A stretch of DNA of 9,469 nucleotides, taken from positions 1 through 9,469 of the forward strand of contig MHYJ01000067.1 in assembly GCA_001828445.1 (NCBI GenBank). The letters run 5' to 3'. Under the pieces are notes generated by a model. It ran no database searches, had not been told where the DNA came from, and worked only from the letters and a program-made list of their open reading frames with translations. The position numbers were made by a program, and so were the translations under genes. Positions 1 to 5,403 of the stretch are shown one piece after another (positions within the stretch are counted from its first letter, which is position 1; every line of letters starts with the position of its first letter). The stretch comes from Planctomycetes bacterium RBG_16_43_13. Lineage in GTDB: Bacteria > Planctomycetota > MHYJ01.

Positions 1-27
1 ATCCTCCATATAAACATATTCCTATCT

Positions 28-324
28 TTATTGCTCATTTACCGTAAAAATAACTTGCTGTTGACTACTTACATCATCAGGATTAGTTACTACTACATTA
101 TATTGACCTGTAGTAGCACCTGTCAGATTGAACTGGACCGTTATCTGCGTACTATTTACAACTACTACATTAGTACCATTAATTGTAGTATTACCACTAA
201 CTAAAGATACTTTTGCACCGCTTAGATAGTTTGTTCCCGTAATCGTTACGCTCACAGTAGTATTACTCACAGCGGTATTTGGATTGATGCCAGTAATAGG
301 TGATAAAATAGGGACAGCGACCAT
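28..324 (-). CDS. Small single IPT/TIG-domain protein
   Basis: A 98-residue protein made almost entirely of one immunoglobulin-like IPT/TIG domain. The signature pattern is visible: a Pro-rich start with 'ITGINPNTA', a 'VSVTITGTNYLSGAKVSL' strand pair, 'NSTQITVQFNLTG', and the closing 'GQYNVVVTNPDDVSS...FTV'. Such domains usually occur as repeats in secreted or surface proteins. Here there is only one copy, with no signal peptide, anchor or enzyme domain. The ATG lies 4 nt after the toxin stop and directly follows an in-frame TAA, so this is the earliest possible start, but no ribosome binding site is seen and translation may depend on the upstream gene. It may be a fragment of a larger adhesin-like or phage-tail-like protein that ended up behind the toxin-antitoxin promoter. 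The domain call is firm; the role is unknown. Confidence 0.6.
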   Translation of the reverse strand: MVAVPILSPITGINPNTAVSNTTVSVTITGTNYLSGAKVSLVSGNTTINGTNVVVVNSTQITVQFNLTGATTGQYNVVVTNPDDVSSQQQVIFTVNEQ

Positions 325-328
325 TTAT

Positions 329-523
329 TTAACCCAATAATTTATCGTATTCAGAATGATTACCAATCCTCACAGACCAATATCGGTCAACTTTCTTTAG
401 ATGTAGTGCTGGATGTCGTGGTTTCTCTTTAAGAATGGCGAAGTTTCTGTCAGACAAACGTTGGATGTGATTAGGCAATTTTCTATAGTGTCTCCAGAAG
501 CCATTGCTTGCATAATGGTTCAT
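329..523 (-). pseudogene. RelE/ParE-type toxin with internal in-frame deletion
   Basis: A 64-residue ORF whose two ends match a RelE/ParE-superfamily toxin type of about 85-88 residues, paired with the upstream antitoxin. The N-terminal part (residues 1-54: 'HYASNGFWRHYRKLP', 'KEKPRHPALHLKKV', 'RYWSVRIG') and the C-terminal tail ('NHSEYDKLLG') are both intact. In relatives as I recall them, about 20-24 residues lie between them, typically 'LHYRALAVE...WFWIG'. Here 'RIG' joins directly to 'NHSEYDKL'. The missing part is a core beta-hairpin of the mRNA-interferase/gyrase-inhibitor fold, so the protein is probably not toxic. The frame is kept. The ATG overlaps the antitoxin stop by 4 nt (ATGA), with AGGGAG just upstream. 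A shortened but functional toxin cannot be excluded. Confidence 0.7.
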
Positions 524-720
524 AACTCCCTGAATTTGCCCTTCCTAAAATCCACAATTGCCTTCTTAGCGATGGTGCTAATCCTCCCCTTCCTTACATC
601 TTCCTTGAATTGTTTATCCCACACCTCAGCGTCGAACTCGTCGAACCACGTCCGAAACCGAGCCAACTCTTTTGATGGGAGATTTAGTATCGCTCTTTCA
701 ATCTTAGCAACTGTTACCAT
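520..720 (-). CDS. Type II antitoxin, partner of the RelE/ParE-type toxin
   Basis: A 66-residue, charged, mostly helical protein. 'KIERAILNLPSKELARFRTWFDEFDAEVWDKQFKEDV' followed by 'ISTIAKKAIVDFRKGKFREL' fits a common family of small antitoxins encoded just before RelE/ParE-like toxins. Such antitoxins bind the toxin through the C-terminal part and often repress their own operon; no clear DNA-binding fold can be read from the sequence. The start is well supported by GAGG (726-729) 5 nt upstream and a near-consensus promoter at 746-774. The stop overlaps the toxin start (ATGA, 520-523), the usual coupled layout. The ORF looks complete although its partner toxin is damaged, which suggests a toxin-antitoxin locus in decay or an antitoxin kept for protection against a related toxin elsewhere. 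Confidence 0.75.
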   Translation of the reverse strand: MVTVAKIERAILNLPSKELARFRTWFDEFDAEVWDKQFKEDVRKGRISTIAKKAIVDFRKGKFREL

Positions 721-745
721 ACTCGCCTCTATAATTTCTGCTATA

Positions 746-774
746 TTTATACCGCAGAATGTTAGCTATGTCAA
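746..774 (-). promoter_or_regulatory. Sigma70-type promoter of the toxin-antitoxin operon
   Basis: On the minus strand, TTGACA (769-774) is followed after exactly 17 nt by TATAAA (746-751), close to the bacterial consensus. The predicted transcription start lies near 739, about 19 nt before the antitoxin ATG. An A/T-rich, only partly palindromic stretch (730-751) overlaps the -10 box and start and could be an operator for antitoxin autoregulation, but the symmetry is weak (7 of 11 positions). The promoter call is sequence-based. Confidence 0.65.
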
Positions 775-825
775 GTGGTTATGGTCTATCGGACATACTG
801 CTCCCCATCCATACCCCACTATAAA

Positions 826-854
826 TAGAAACCCTCGACATTATATGTTATAAT
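826..854 (+). promoter_or_regulatory. Possible promoter of queC
   Basis: TATAAT (849-854), a perfect -10 box, is preceded after 17 nt by TAGAAA (826-831), which matches 4 of 6 positions of the -35 consensus. Transcription would begin near 861, leaving a leader of about 20 nt without a Shine-Dalgarno sequence before the ATG at 881. It diverges from the toxin-antitoxin promoter in the same 160-nt gap (721-880). I see no preQ1 riboswitch: there is no room for one between the predicted start site and the gene. Confidence 0.4.
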
Positions 855-880
855 TCAGGGCATTATATATCATAAATGTA

Positions 881-1591
881 ATGAAGGCAATAGCATTGCT
901 CTCAGGCGGTTTGGATTCTACAGTCGCACTTGCGAAGGCACGGGAGAAACATAAAATCGTCCTCGCCCTCAATTTCGATTACGGACAACGTGCGGCGAGG
1001 AGGGAGGACTCCGCCGCTCGACGTGTCGCCAATCACTACAAGATACCGTATAAGAATATAAAATTAGAATGGCTCGAAGCAATAACGGATACAGCACTTG
1101 TGAAAGAAAGTCGGTCGCTCCCGCTACTGAAGATGTCACAACTCGACAACAAAAAAATCACGACTAAGACGGCGAGGGCGGTGTGGGTGCCGAATAGGAA
1201 CGGCGTATTTATAAATATAGCGGCGGGTTTTGCGGAGGCGGTCGGGGCGCGGCTTATTGTTACAGGGTTTAATAGAGAGGAGGCGGAGACGTTTCCCGAC
1301 AACTCGCAGGGATTTATGGACGCAATAAACAAGTCGCTCGCATTTTCTACGCTGAATAGCGTGAAAGTTACAAGCCCTACGGGTAAAATGGACAAGGTAG
1401 CGATTGTGAAATTGGGTATGAAGATAAATGCCCCGCTCGAATTTGTGTGGAGTTGCTACGAGGGCGGGCGGACGCAGGGTGGGCAGTCCGCAGGATCGTG
1501 CAAGAGATGCGAATCGTGCCAGAGATTTATGAGGGCGTGCGAAAAATCAAAAATCAACCCCGTACCGTCCCCATTATTTCTAAAGAAATAA
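881..1591 (+). CDS. queC: 7-cyano-7-deazaguanine (preQ0) synthase QueC
   Basis: Converts 7-carboxy-7-deazaguanine to preQ0 using ATP and ammonia, in the cytosolic pathway to queuosine and other 7-deazaguanines. The 236-residue protein has the PP-loop ATP-pyrophosphatase signature SGGLDST (8-14), 'LNFDYGQR' after the first strands, 'VPNRNGVFINIAAGFAEA' and 'TGFNREEAETFPDNS' in the middle, and the C-terminal zinc-binding cysteines C192, C207, C210 and C213. The oddity is the spacing from the first to the second cysteine: 14 residues, where relatives usually have about 8. The extra residues (around Q199-S206, containing GGQSAG) are encoded by a 20-nt repeat also found in the ORF at 2405. The ATG at 881 begins the expected 'MKAIALLSGGLDST'. 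No ribosome binding site is visible. The next gene starts 2 nt after the stop. Confidence 0.95.
   Translation: MKAIALLSGGLDSTVALAKAREKHKIVLALNFDYGQRAARREDSAARRVANHYKIPYKNIKLEWLEAITDTALVKESRSLPLLKMSQLDNKKITTKTARAVWVPNRNGVFINIAAGFAEAVGARLIVTGFNREEAETFPDNSQGFMDAINKSLAFSTLNSVKVTSPTGKMDKVAIVKLGMKINAPLEFVWSCYEGGRTQGGQSAGSCKRCESCQRFMRACEKSKINPVPSPLFLKK
1476..1495 (+). repeat. In-frame 20-nt dispersed repeat, copy in queC
   Basis: AGGGTGGGCAGTCCGCAGGA, identical over all 20 nt to 3261-3280. It encodes GGQSAG in the same reading phase in both genes. It sits between C192 and C207 of the QueC zinc site and accounts for most of the extra length of that loop. A 20-nt exact match is not expected by chance in a window of this size, and QueC and the other host protein are unrelated, so shared ancestry of the proteins does not explain it. 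Confidence 0.75.
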
Positions 1592-1593
1592 AT

Positions 1594-2358
1594 ATGTTTG
1601 AAAGTAAATGGTTTGTACCGTCAATAATAGGTATTGGGATAGTTTTGCTGATATGTGCTATATTATTTTTACCTTGTTTCGGAGTAGAGAAAAAGGATAT
1701 AGCACTACTTGTAGCTACTACCGTATTGACAGTAATAGTTACTCTAATTGCAATTACAATTCCTATTCGTCATGATATTATTAGTCGCAGGAATGAAAAA
1801 GAAGAAGAAATGAAGCAGATTTATATAAATAGCGTGATGTTTATAGGTTCAGAACTGGCTAATAATGTGGAGCTTTTACAGAGGGTAAAAGATACTATGG
1901 GTAAAAATGAAAAGGTTGCCCCATCAAAGGGACTACTATATGAATTGGCAGGAGTTGAAGTTGCTGGAAGGGCACTGCAATGTTTGGATGATAGATCTTA
2001 TGGCGATATAATAGCATCTGGTATTTTAGTAAAGGCACAAGATAGCGAATTTATAAACCGTTTACAAATGACTTATCAGGATATAAGACATTGTAAAGTG
2101 AGATTTGGGGAATGGGCTGAGATTTCTCATATGACTCTAAATCCACCTCCACCAATCAAGATAGAGGACAGCATAAATATGCATCGCGATGAAGTAGAGA
2201 AAGTTGTTAGGATATCGAAAGAAGAGCGTGACAATACTATTAAATCAATTGAGGAATGTATAAAAGCGGGGAATAAGGTTATTAAGCAATATGGCAAAGA
2301 GTTTACAATTCAGATGACTACGCAGGATGGCAAAGAGATTGAAAGAGAGATAAAGTGA
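1594..2358 (+). CDS. Two-helix membrane protein with cytoplasmic coiled-coil domain, unknown function
   Basis: I do not recognise this 254-residue protein. Two hydrophobic segments near the N-terminus (about residues 8-29 and 36-58) should form a membrane hairpin. A basic, charged stretch follows ('RHDIISRRNEKEEEMKQ'), which places the remaining 190 or so residues in the cytoplasm. This part is mostly helical, with a middle section 'SKGLLYELAGVEVAGRALQCLDDRSYGDIIASGI', a Pro run (PPPPIKIED), and a charged C-terminal stretch likely to form a coiled coil. The frame is open from 1447, but the first 49 codons overlap queC and read as non-protein-like sequence; the ATG at 1594, 2 nt after the queC stop, is the sensible start. 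Its A/T-rich coding sequence contrasts with the more G/C-rich queC and suggests a different origin. The tight junction implies co-transcription with queC. Confidence 0.7.
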   Translation: MFESKWFVPSIIGIGIVLLICAILFLPCFGVEKKDIALLVATTVLTVIVTLIAITIPIRHDIISRRNEKEEEMKQIYINSVMFIGSELANNVELLQRVKDTMGKNEKVAPSKGLLYELAGVEVAGRALQCLDDRSYGDIIASGILVKAQDSEFINRLQMTYQDIRHCKVRFGEWAEISHMTLNPPPPIKIEDSINMHRDEVEKVVRISKEERDNTIKSIEECIKAGNKVIKQYGKEFTIQMTTQDGKEIEREIK

Positions 2359-2404
2359 GGCGAAAAATAGTGACACTGACCATTTATTTTTGATTTTTTA
2401 AGCT

Positions 2405-3886
2405 ATGGCAATCGGTCAGACATTGAGGCAACTATTCCACAATATGCTGGTGGAGGGGATGCTCACAGGCGTCGTATATTACGATAGGGGAAAGCGGGCA
2501 TTCGTAGGGAGAGCCGCTCCATACACCTACACATTGAAAACGTCCCTGCCCACATCCAAGCAGAGGGATATGAGGGAGGCGCTTACGCCCCTTGCGAAGG
2601 GCTGGAGCGAGATTGCTACGAAGTGGGTTCGCCCCGTTAGCCCCGTTAGAAGTCCAACTTCTAACGGGGTTAGAAGTAATCCCGACTTATCGGGGCGAGA
2701 AACTTCTAACGGGGTTCATAAGCCCGATGGCACGCAAACCCTCTTCTATCCCGAGACGTCTCCTGACAAGATTACCCTAAACCAGAGGAAGGGGTGGGAG
2801 GGTGTGGCTAAAAGGGATAGGGATGCCAATCGGAAACGGCTACGGTATTATCAGATGGGTGAGAAGTTGAGCATACCCTGTTACAAGTGCGGCGGGTTCC
2901 ACCGTCGGAGGAGGCATCTGCGTCCTGCCAAGCGGTGCGGCATCATCCCGCGCGGTGCAGTTCTCACCTCCGGCTATAATGCATACATCCGCCACAATAT
3001 GTATGCCTACAGCGTCGGGTGGGGGATACCGCGCTTCGAGCCGCCATTTCTATCAGGCAAGGCATCCCCGCCAGAAATACTTGGCGTGTGGATTGAGGGA
3101 GACAAGATAATGCTCGCCATAGAGGAGGGCAGTTATCCGCGGGGCTTCCTACAACGTGCTATCAGGATTTGGGCAACTATACAGTATTGCGGTTTGGGGT
3201 ATGAGTTCTCAATAGTCGGCGCTGTGGAGTTGACGGGAAAGTTTAGACCTAATGACCAGAAGGGTGGGCAGTCCGCAGGACGAAGTGAGCCGTCCGCAGG
3301 ACTTGGTAAGAGGCGACCTATACACTTGGTAGTGGTTGATGTATTCGACGTTTCTAAACATACGTGGGGTGTGGAGGAGGTGTCCATTACAGACCTCGAT
3401 GGCGGGAGGGCTACATTTCAGTGTGATGCGGTAACGGCTAAGGATGAGGATACGGGGGCAATAGTAAGTGCGGTAGGGAATATGAAGGATGTAGAACTTC
3501 CCCGCAGGAAAGAAAATGGTAAGATAAAGAAGATAAAGGAGCACGTGAGAAGATATAAGCGGACACATAACACCGTATCCCCCATCTCTAAATTAAAGGC
3601 AAAAATAGCTGGTGAGATATACCGTGCCGAGAACAAGGAGAAGATAAAAATCTCTAAACAAAAGTGGGAAAAGGAGAATAGGGAGAAGATAAATGCCAAG
3701 CACCGTAAACGTTACAAGGAGGACGCTGAATTTAGGAGGCGGATTAAGGCAAGTAAGAAAAAGTGGGTGATGAAGAATAAGGAGAAGGCGTGCGGGTATG
3801 TAAAGAAGTATAACCAAAAGAACCGCGAGCGTATAAATGCCCAGAGGCGTGAGAGAAGAGCCAGAAAAAAGAAGGAGGGGAAGTAA
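2405..3886 (+). CDS. Large basic protein with in-frame palindromic repeats, unknown function
   Basis: A 493-residue protein of unknown function, a mosaic of four parts. Residues 1-75 ('GVVYYDRGKRAFVGRAAPYTYTLKTSLPTSKQRDMREAL') and 120-200 (ending 'LTSGYNAYIRHNMYAY') resemble, from memory and weakly, a loose family of phage- or conjugation-associated proteins with 'VVYYxRxGK' near the start and 'GYNxFxRxN' later. A Cys/His cluster (C159, C162, H166, H171, C178) could bind zinc. Residues 220-370 look like beta-rich globular sequence. Residues 377-493 are extremely Lys/Arg-rich, with recurring 'xNxEKIxxxxxKxxx' units typical of nucleic-acid-binding tails on phage proteins. Two repeat elements are translated within it (residues 76-109 and 286-301). 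No ribosome binding site precedes the ATG; M14 (2444) is an alternative. The long uninterrupted frame, despite two insertions, argues that it is expressed. Confidence 0.65.
   Translation: MAIGQTLRQLFHNMLVEGMLTGVVYYDRGKRAFVGRAAPYTYTLKTSLPTSKQRDMREALTPLAKGWSEIATKWVRPVSPVRSPTSNGVRSNPDLSGRETSNGVHKPDGTQTLFYPETSPDKITLNQRKGWEGVAKRDRDANRKRLRYYQMGEKLSIPCYKCGGFHRRRRHLRPAKRCGIIPRGAVLTSGYNAYIRHNMYAYSVGWGIPRFEPPFLSGKASPPEILGVWIEGDKIMLAIEEGSYPRGFLQRAIRIWATIQYCGLGYEFSIVGAVELTGKFRPNDQKGGQSAGRSEPSAGLGKRRPIHLVVVDVFDVSKHTWGVEEVSITDLDGGRATFQCDAVTAKDEDTGAIVSAVGNMKDVELPRRKENGKIKKIKEHVRRYKRTHNTVSPISKLKAKIAGEIYRAENKEKIKISKQKWEKENREKINAKHRKRYKEDAEFRRRIKASKKKWVMKNKEKACGYVKKYNQKNRERINAQRRERRARKKKEGK
2629..2716 (+). repeat. 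Self-complementary palindromic element translated within the 493-residue ORF
   Basis: A dense set of inverted and direct repeats. A perfect hairpin has 13-bp arms CCCCGTTAGAAGT (2641-2653) and ACTTCTAACGGGG (2657-2669) around a CCA loop. An enclosing 8-bp stem pairs TCGCCCCG (2629-2636) with CGGGGCGA (2691-2698). The 9-mer CCCCGTTAG is tandem (2632-2640, 2641-2649). AACTTCTAACGGGGTT occurs twice (2656-2671, 2701-2716), 45 nt apart, so both copies read TSNGV. A small hairpin CCCGA-CTTA-TCGGG lies at 2681-2694. The whole element is open in frame and adds about 34 residues (76-109) rich in Ser, Pro, Asn and Gly. Coding constraint alone does not create such pairing, so this looks like an inserted element. 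Confidence 0.8.
3261..3304 (+). repeat. In-frame dispersed repeat, longer copy in the 493-residue ORF
   Basis: Begins with the 20-nt sequence identical to 1476-1495 (here 3261-3280) and continues. The 11-mer GTCCGCAGGAC occurs at 3271-3281 and 3292-3302, 21 nt apart, so that SAG is translated twice in 'GGQSAGRSEPSAGLG' (residues 287-301). Each 11-mer can fold as GTCC-GCA-GGAC. GGACG (3278-3282) pairs with CGTCC (3291-3295) and AGTCC (3270-3274) with GGACT (3299-3303), giving alternative stems. It appears to be a fuller version of the element whose first part is present in queC. Confidence 0.75.
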
Positions 3887-3892
3887 GCGGTT

Positions 3893-4654
3893 ATGAAAGA
3901 TAAGGGATATCTGCTGGAGGTTTTCTCATCATATCAGGGCGAGGGCATCTATGCAGGAGTTCGGCAGATATTTATACGGCTTGGGGGATGCAATATCAGG
4001 TGTAATTACTGTGATACGCCCGAGAGCTGGGTGTTCCAGAAGACGTATAGAGTGGAGAATCCGCCCGAGAGCCAACTATTTGAGACGTTCAGTAATCCTG
4101 TCGGCACGGCGGATATTATTTCAGTTGTGAAGGAATATGTAGAAGGGGCTAACAGGGCGAAATATCATTCCATCAGTATAACTGGTGGTGAGCCGTTGGT
4201 TCAGGCCGCATTTCTGCAGACGTTATTACCGCAACTGCGGGAATTCGGACTGCCCATATATTTAGAGACGAATGGGACTATGGCGAGTAAGTTGAGGCAG
4301 GTGATAGACCTTGTGGACATAGTTGCCCTTGATATAAAACTGCCATCCTGTCCGGGTGTTGAGATGAGTTGGGAGGACACGGCGGAATGTATCTCTATAG
4401 CGAGTAGTAAAGATGTGTTCGTGAAGATTGTCGTAACGCAGGATAGCAGGGAAGAAGAGATAGAAAGGGCGGGCGGTATTGTGAAGGGTATAGACGTGGC
4501 AATACCTGTAGTTCTTCAGCCGGCTACGCCAGTGAATAGTGATGTAGTTCCGCCAGATGGGGAGCGGATAAGTTTATTCTCAGATATTATTAGGAAAAAA
4601 GGACTAAACGTTCATATAATGTCGCAGATACATAAACTTGTGGGATGGCACTGA
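3893..4654 (+). CDS. queE: 7-carboxy-7-deazaguanine synthase QueE
   Basis: A radical-SAM enzyme that rearranges 6-carboxytetrahydropterin to 7-carboxy-7-deazaguanine, the substrate of QueC. Visible features are the N-terminal 'SYQGEG' (13-18), the [4Fe-4S] motif with C33, C37 and C40 (the QueE-typical CX3CX2C, 'GGCNIRCNYCDT'), GGEP (98-101) for SAM binding, 'LETNGT' (124-129), 'DIVALDIKLPS' and a C-terminal 'LQPATP'. At 253 residues it is somewhat longer than many QueE proteins (about 210-230), mainly through the segment after the cluster motif (residues 50-80). The ATG at 3893 follows the previous stop by 6 nt, with AAGGAGG (3872-3878) about 14 nt upstream inside the preceding gene, slightly far for an ideal site. 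A long inverted repeat lies just beyond the stop. Confidence 0.95.
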   Translation: MKDKGYLLEVFSSYQGEGIYAGVRQIFIRLGGCNIRCNYCDTPESWVFQKTYRVENPPESQLFETFSNPVGTADIISVVKEYVEGANRAKYHSISITGGEPLVQAAFLQTLLPQLREFGLPIYLETNGTMASKLRQVIDLVDIVALDIKLPSCPGVEMSWEDTAECISIASSKDVFVKIVVTQDSREEEIERAGGIVKGIDVAIPVVLQPATPVNSDVVPPDGERISLFSDIIRKKGLNVHIMSQIHKLVGWH

Positions 4655-4657
4655 TGT

Positions 4658-4727
4658 ACCCAGCACCTAAATTTTATGTAGTGCCTTATATTAATTAGAA
4701 TTTATTAGTAAAATTTAAGTGCTGGGT
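4658..4727. repeat. Long inverted repeat after queE, MITE-like or structural
   Basis: Left arm ACCCAGCACCTAAATTTTA (4658-4676) pairs with the right arm (4709-4727) over 19 positions with a single C-A mismatch; the A/T-rich loop is 32 nt (4677-4708). It starts 3 nt after the queE stop. There is no T-run after the stem, so it does not look like a classic intrinsic terminator, though it could stop or protect the queE transcript. The arms resemble terminal inverted repeats of a very small non-autonomous element, but no obvious target-site duplication flanks it and no second copy is in the window. Confidence 0.7.
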
Positions 4728-4755
4728 TGCCGATTATAGTTACGCCTGATATAGA
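4727..4755 (+). promoter_or_regulatory. Weak candidate promoter for the small membrane protein
   Basis: TTGCCG (4727-4732), 17 nt, then TATAGA (4750-4755). Each box matches 4 of 6 consensus positions. The -35 box begins at the last base of the inverted repeat's right arm, so folding of that repeat in DNA could affect it. This is only a spacing-plus-consensus argument. Confidence 0.3.
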
Positions 4756-4803
4756 TATTGAGAGAGGGCAGAATGAGAGTTATTTATTTTTATGGTGGTG
4801 TAA

Positions 4804-5007
4804 ATGGAGCTATACAGGTTAATACCGGAGATACTGCCGTATTTGATAGTATCTGCTTTAGGCGTTCTAATCTATTTAGCGATACTTTCTCTTGTGCACA
4901 TACAACTATATCTAATAAGTCGTGTGGAGAGGCAGGAGAATGCAAAGATACGAATGCTTCAGGAATTAGCTAAAGTTGGTCAGCCGCCGCCGAAACAACC
5001 GCAGTAA
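4804..5007 (+). CDS. Small single-helix membrane protein, unknown function
   Basis: A 67-residue protein with a short N-terminus, one strongly hydrophobic segment (about residues 10-37, 'ILPYLIVSALGVLIYLAILS' onward), a charged amphipathic stretch ('RVERQENAKIRMLQELAKV') and a Pro/Gln-rich tail (QPPPKQPQ). It should be a bitopic membrane protein with a short cytoplasmic coiled coil. The ATG directly follows an in-frame TAA, so the start is fixed at 4804 or later; GGTGGTG just upstream is a poor ribosome binding site. A second reading frame from ATG 4773, with a better site (AGAGAGGG), overlaps it but encodes sequence without protein-like character. It could serve as a translated leader. The family is not recognised. 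It converges with the minus-strand operon and 29 nt separate the two stops. Confidence 0.55.
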   Translation: MELYRLIPEILPYLIVSALGVLIYLAILSLVHIQLYLISRVERQENAKIRMLQELAKVGQPPPKQPQ

Positions 5008-5036
5008 ATTATACAAAAGCAGGGCAATACCTATTC

Positions 5037-5399
5037 TTAAAAATACAAAAAGGGATCTGATATCCATAATACGATTATGGATATAGTTAGAAGAAAAACA
5101 AGCAATTCACAAAAAAGTATAGCGTTAAAAATAGCGAAACCATCGTTACTAAGATGCCTCCAGAAAAGAAGCAATAAAATAATGCTTAAGAGCGAGAGTA
5201 ATACAATAAACTTTGGTAGATTGTTTAAGAGAAAAAGGGCAATTTCTGTATAAGAAGGTAATCTCTCGGCACCTCCTTTGCCCGCGAACGTTGGTATTAA
5301 GTGGCCTATATGATGGCTCCAAGAATCACATAACGGAGCAAATACTGCCATCAGAGCTATAAATAAGACCACTTCAATAATACAGACAGCTTTTTTCAT
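5037..5399 (-). CDS. Small multi-pass membrane protein, third gene of the rpiB operon
   Basis: A 120-residue hydrophobic protein with about three membrane helices: residues 4-24 (after MKK, so it could also act as a signal anchor), 60-80 and 88-113. A polar loop between the first two contains 'SHHIGHLIPTFAGKGGAERLPSYTEIALFLLNN'. This loop and the helix after it faintly recall the 'VPxFA...ELPLPTxIL' segment of type II secretion/type IV pilus inner-membrane proteins (GspF/PilC), but the protein is far too short to be one and I do not assign it. The ATG lies 4 nt after the rpiB stop, so it is almost certainly co-transcribed. No clear terminator follows in the short gap before the convergent gene. 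Confidence 0.6.
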   Translation of the reverse strand: MKKAVCIIEVVLFIALMAVFAPLCDSWSHHIGHLIPTFAGKGGAERLPSYTEIALFLLNNLPKFIVLLSLLSIILLLLFWRHLSNDGFAIFNAILFCELLVFLLTISIIVLWISDPFLYF

Positions 5400-5403
5400 A
5401 TAA

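Noticed and set aside
413..853. Plus-strand ORF of 146 codons
   Set aside because: It lies antisense to the toxin and antitoxin genes, which have family matches, a coupled overlap and a promoter; the translated sequence has no protein-like pattern.
721..880. preQ1 riboswitch or archaeal TATA box upstream of queC
   Set aside because: No preQ1 aptamer pattern is visible and the predicted leader is only about 20 nt; TATA-like words are better explained as bacterial -10 boxes with 17-nt spacing.
1447..1593. N-terminal extension of the membrane protein gene into queC
   Set aside because: It overlaps the conserved queC C-terminus in another frame and reads as a shadow; ATG 1594 gives a normal membrane-protein start.
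312..2389. Similar 19-nt stretches at 312-330 and 2371-2389 (CCATTTATTT with a shared flank)
   Set aside because: Three mismatches in 19 A/T-rich positions is expected by chance in a window this size.
4773..4973. Frame overlapping the small membrane protein, with a good ribosome binding site
   Set aside because: Its translation has no hydrophobic or conserved pattern, unlike the 4804 frame; at most a leader peptide.
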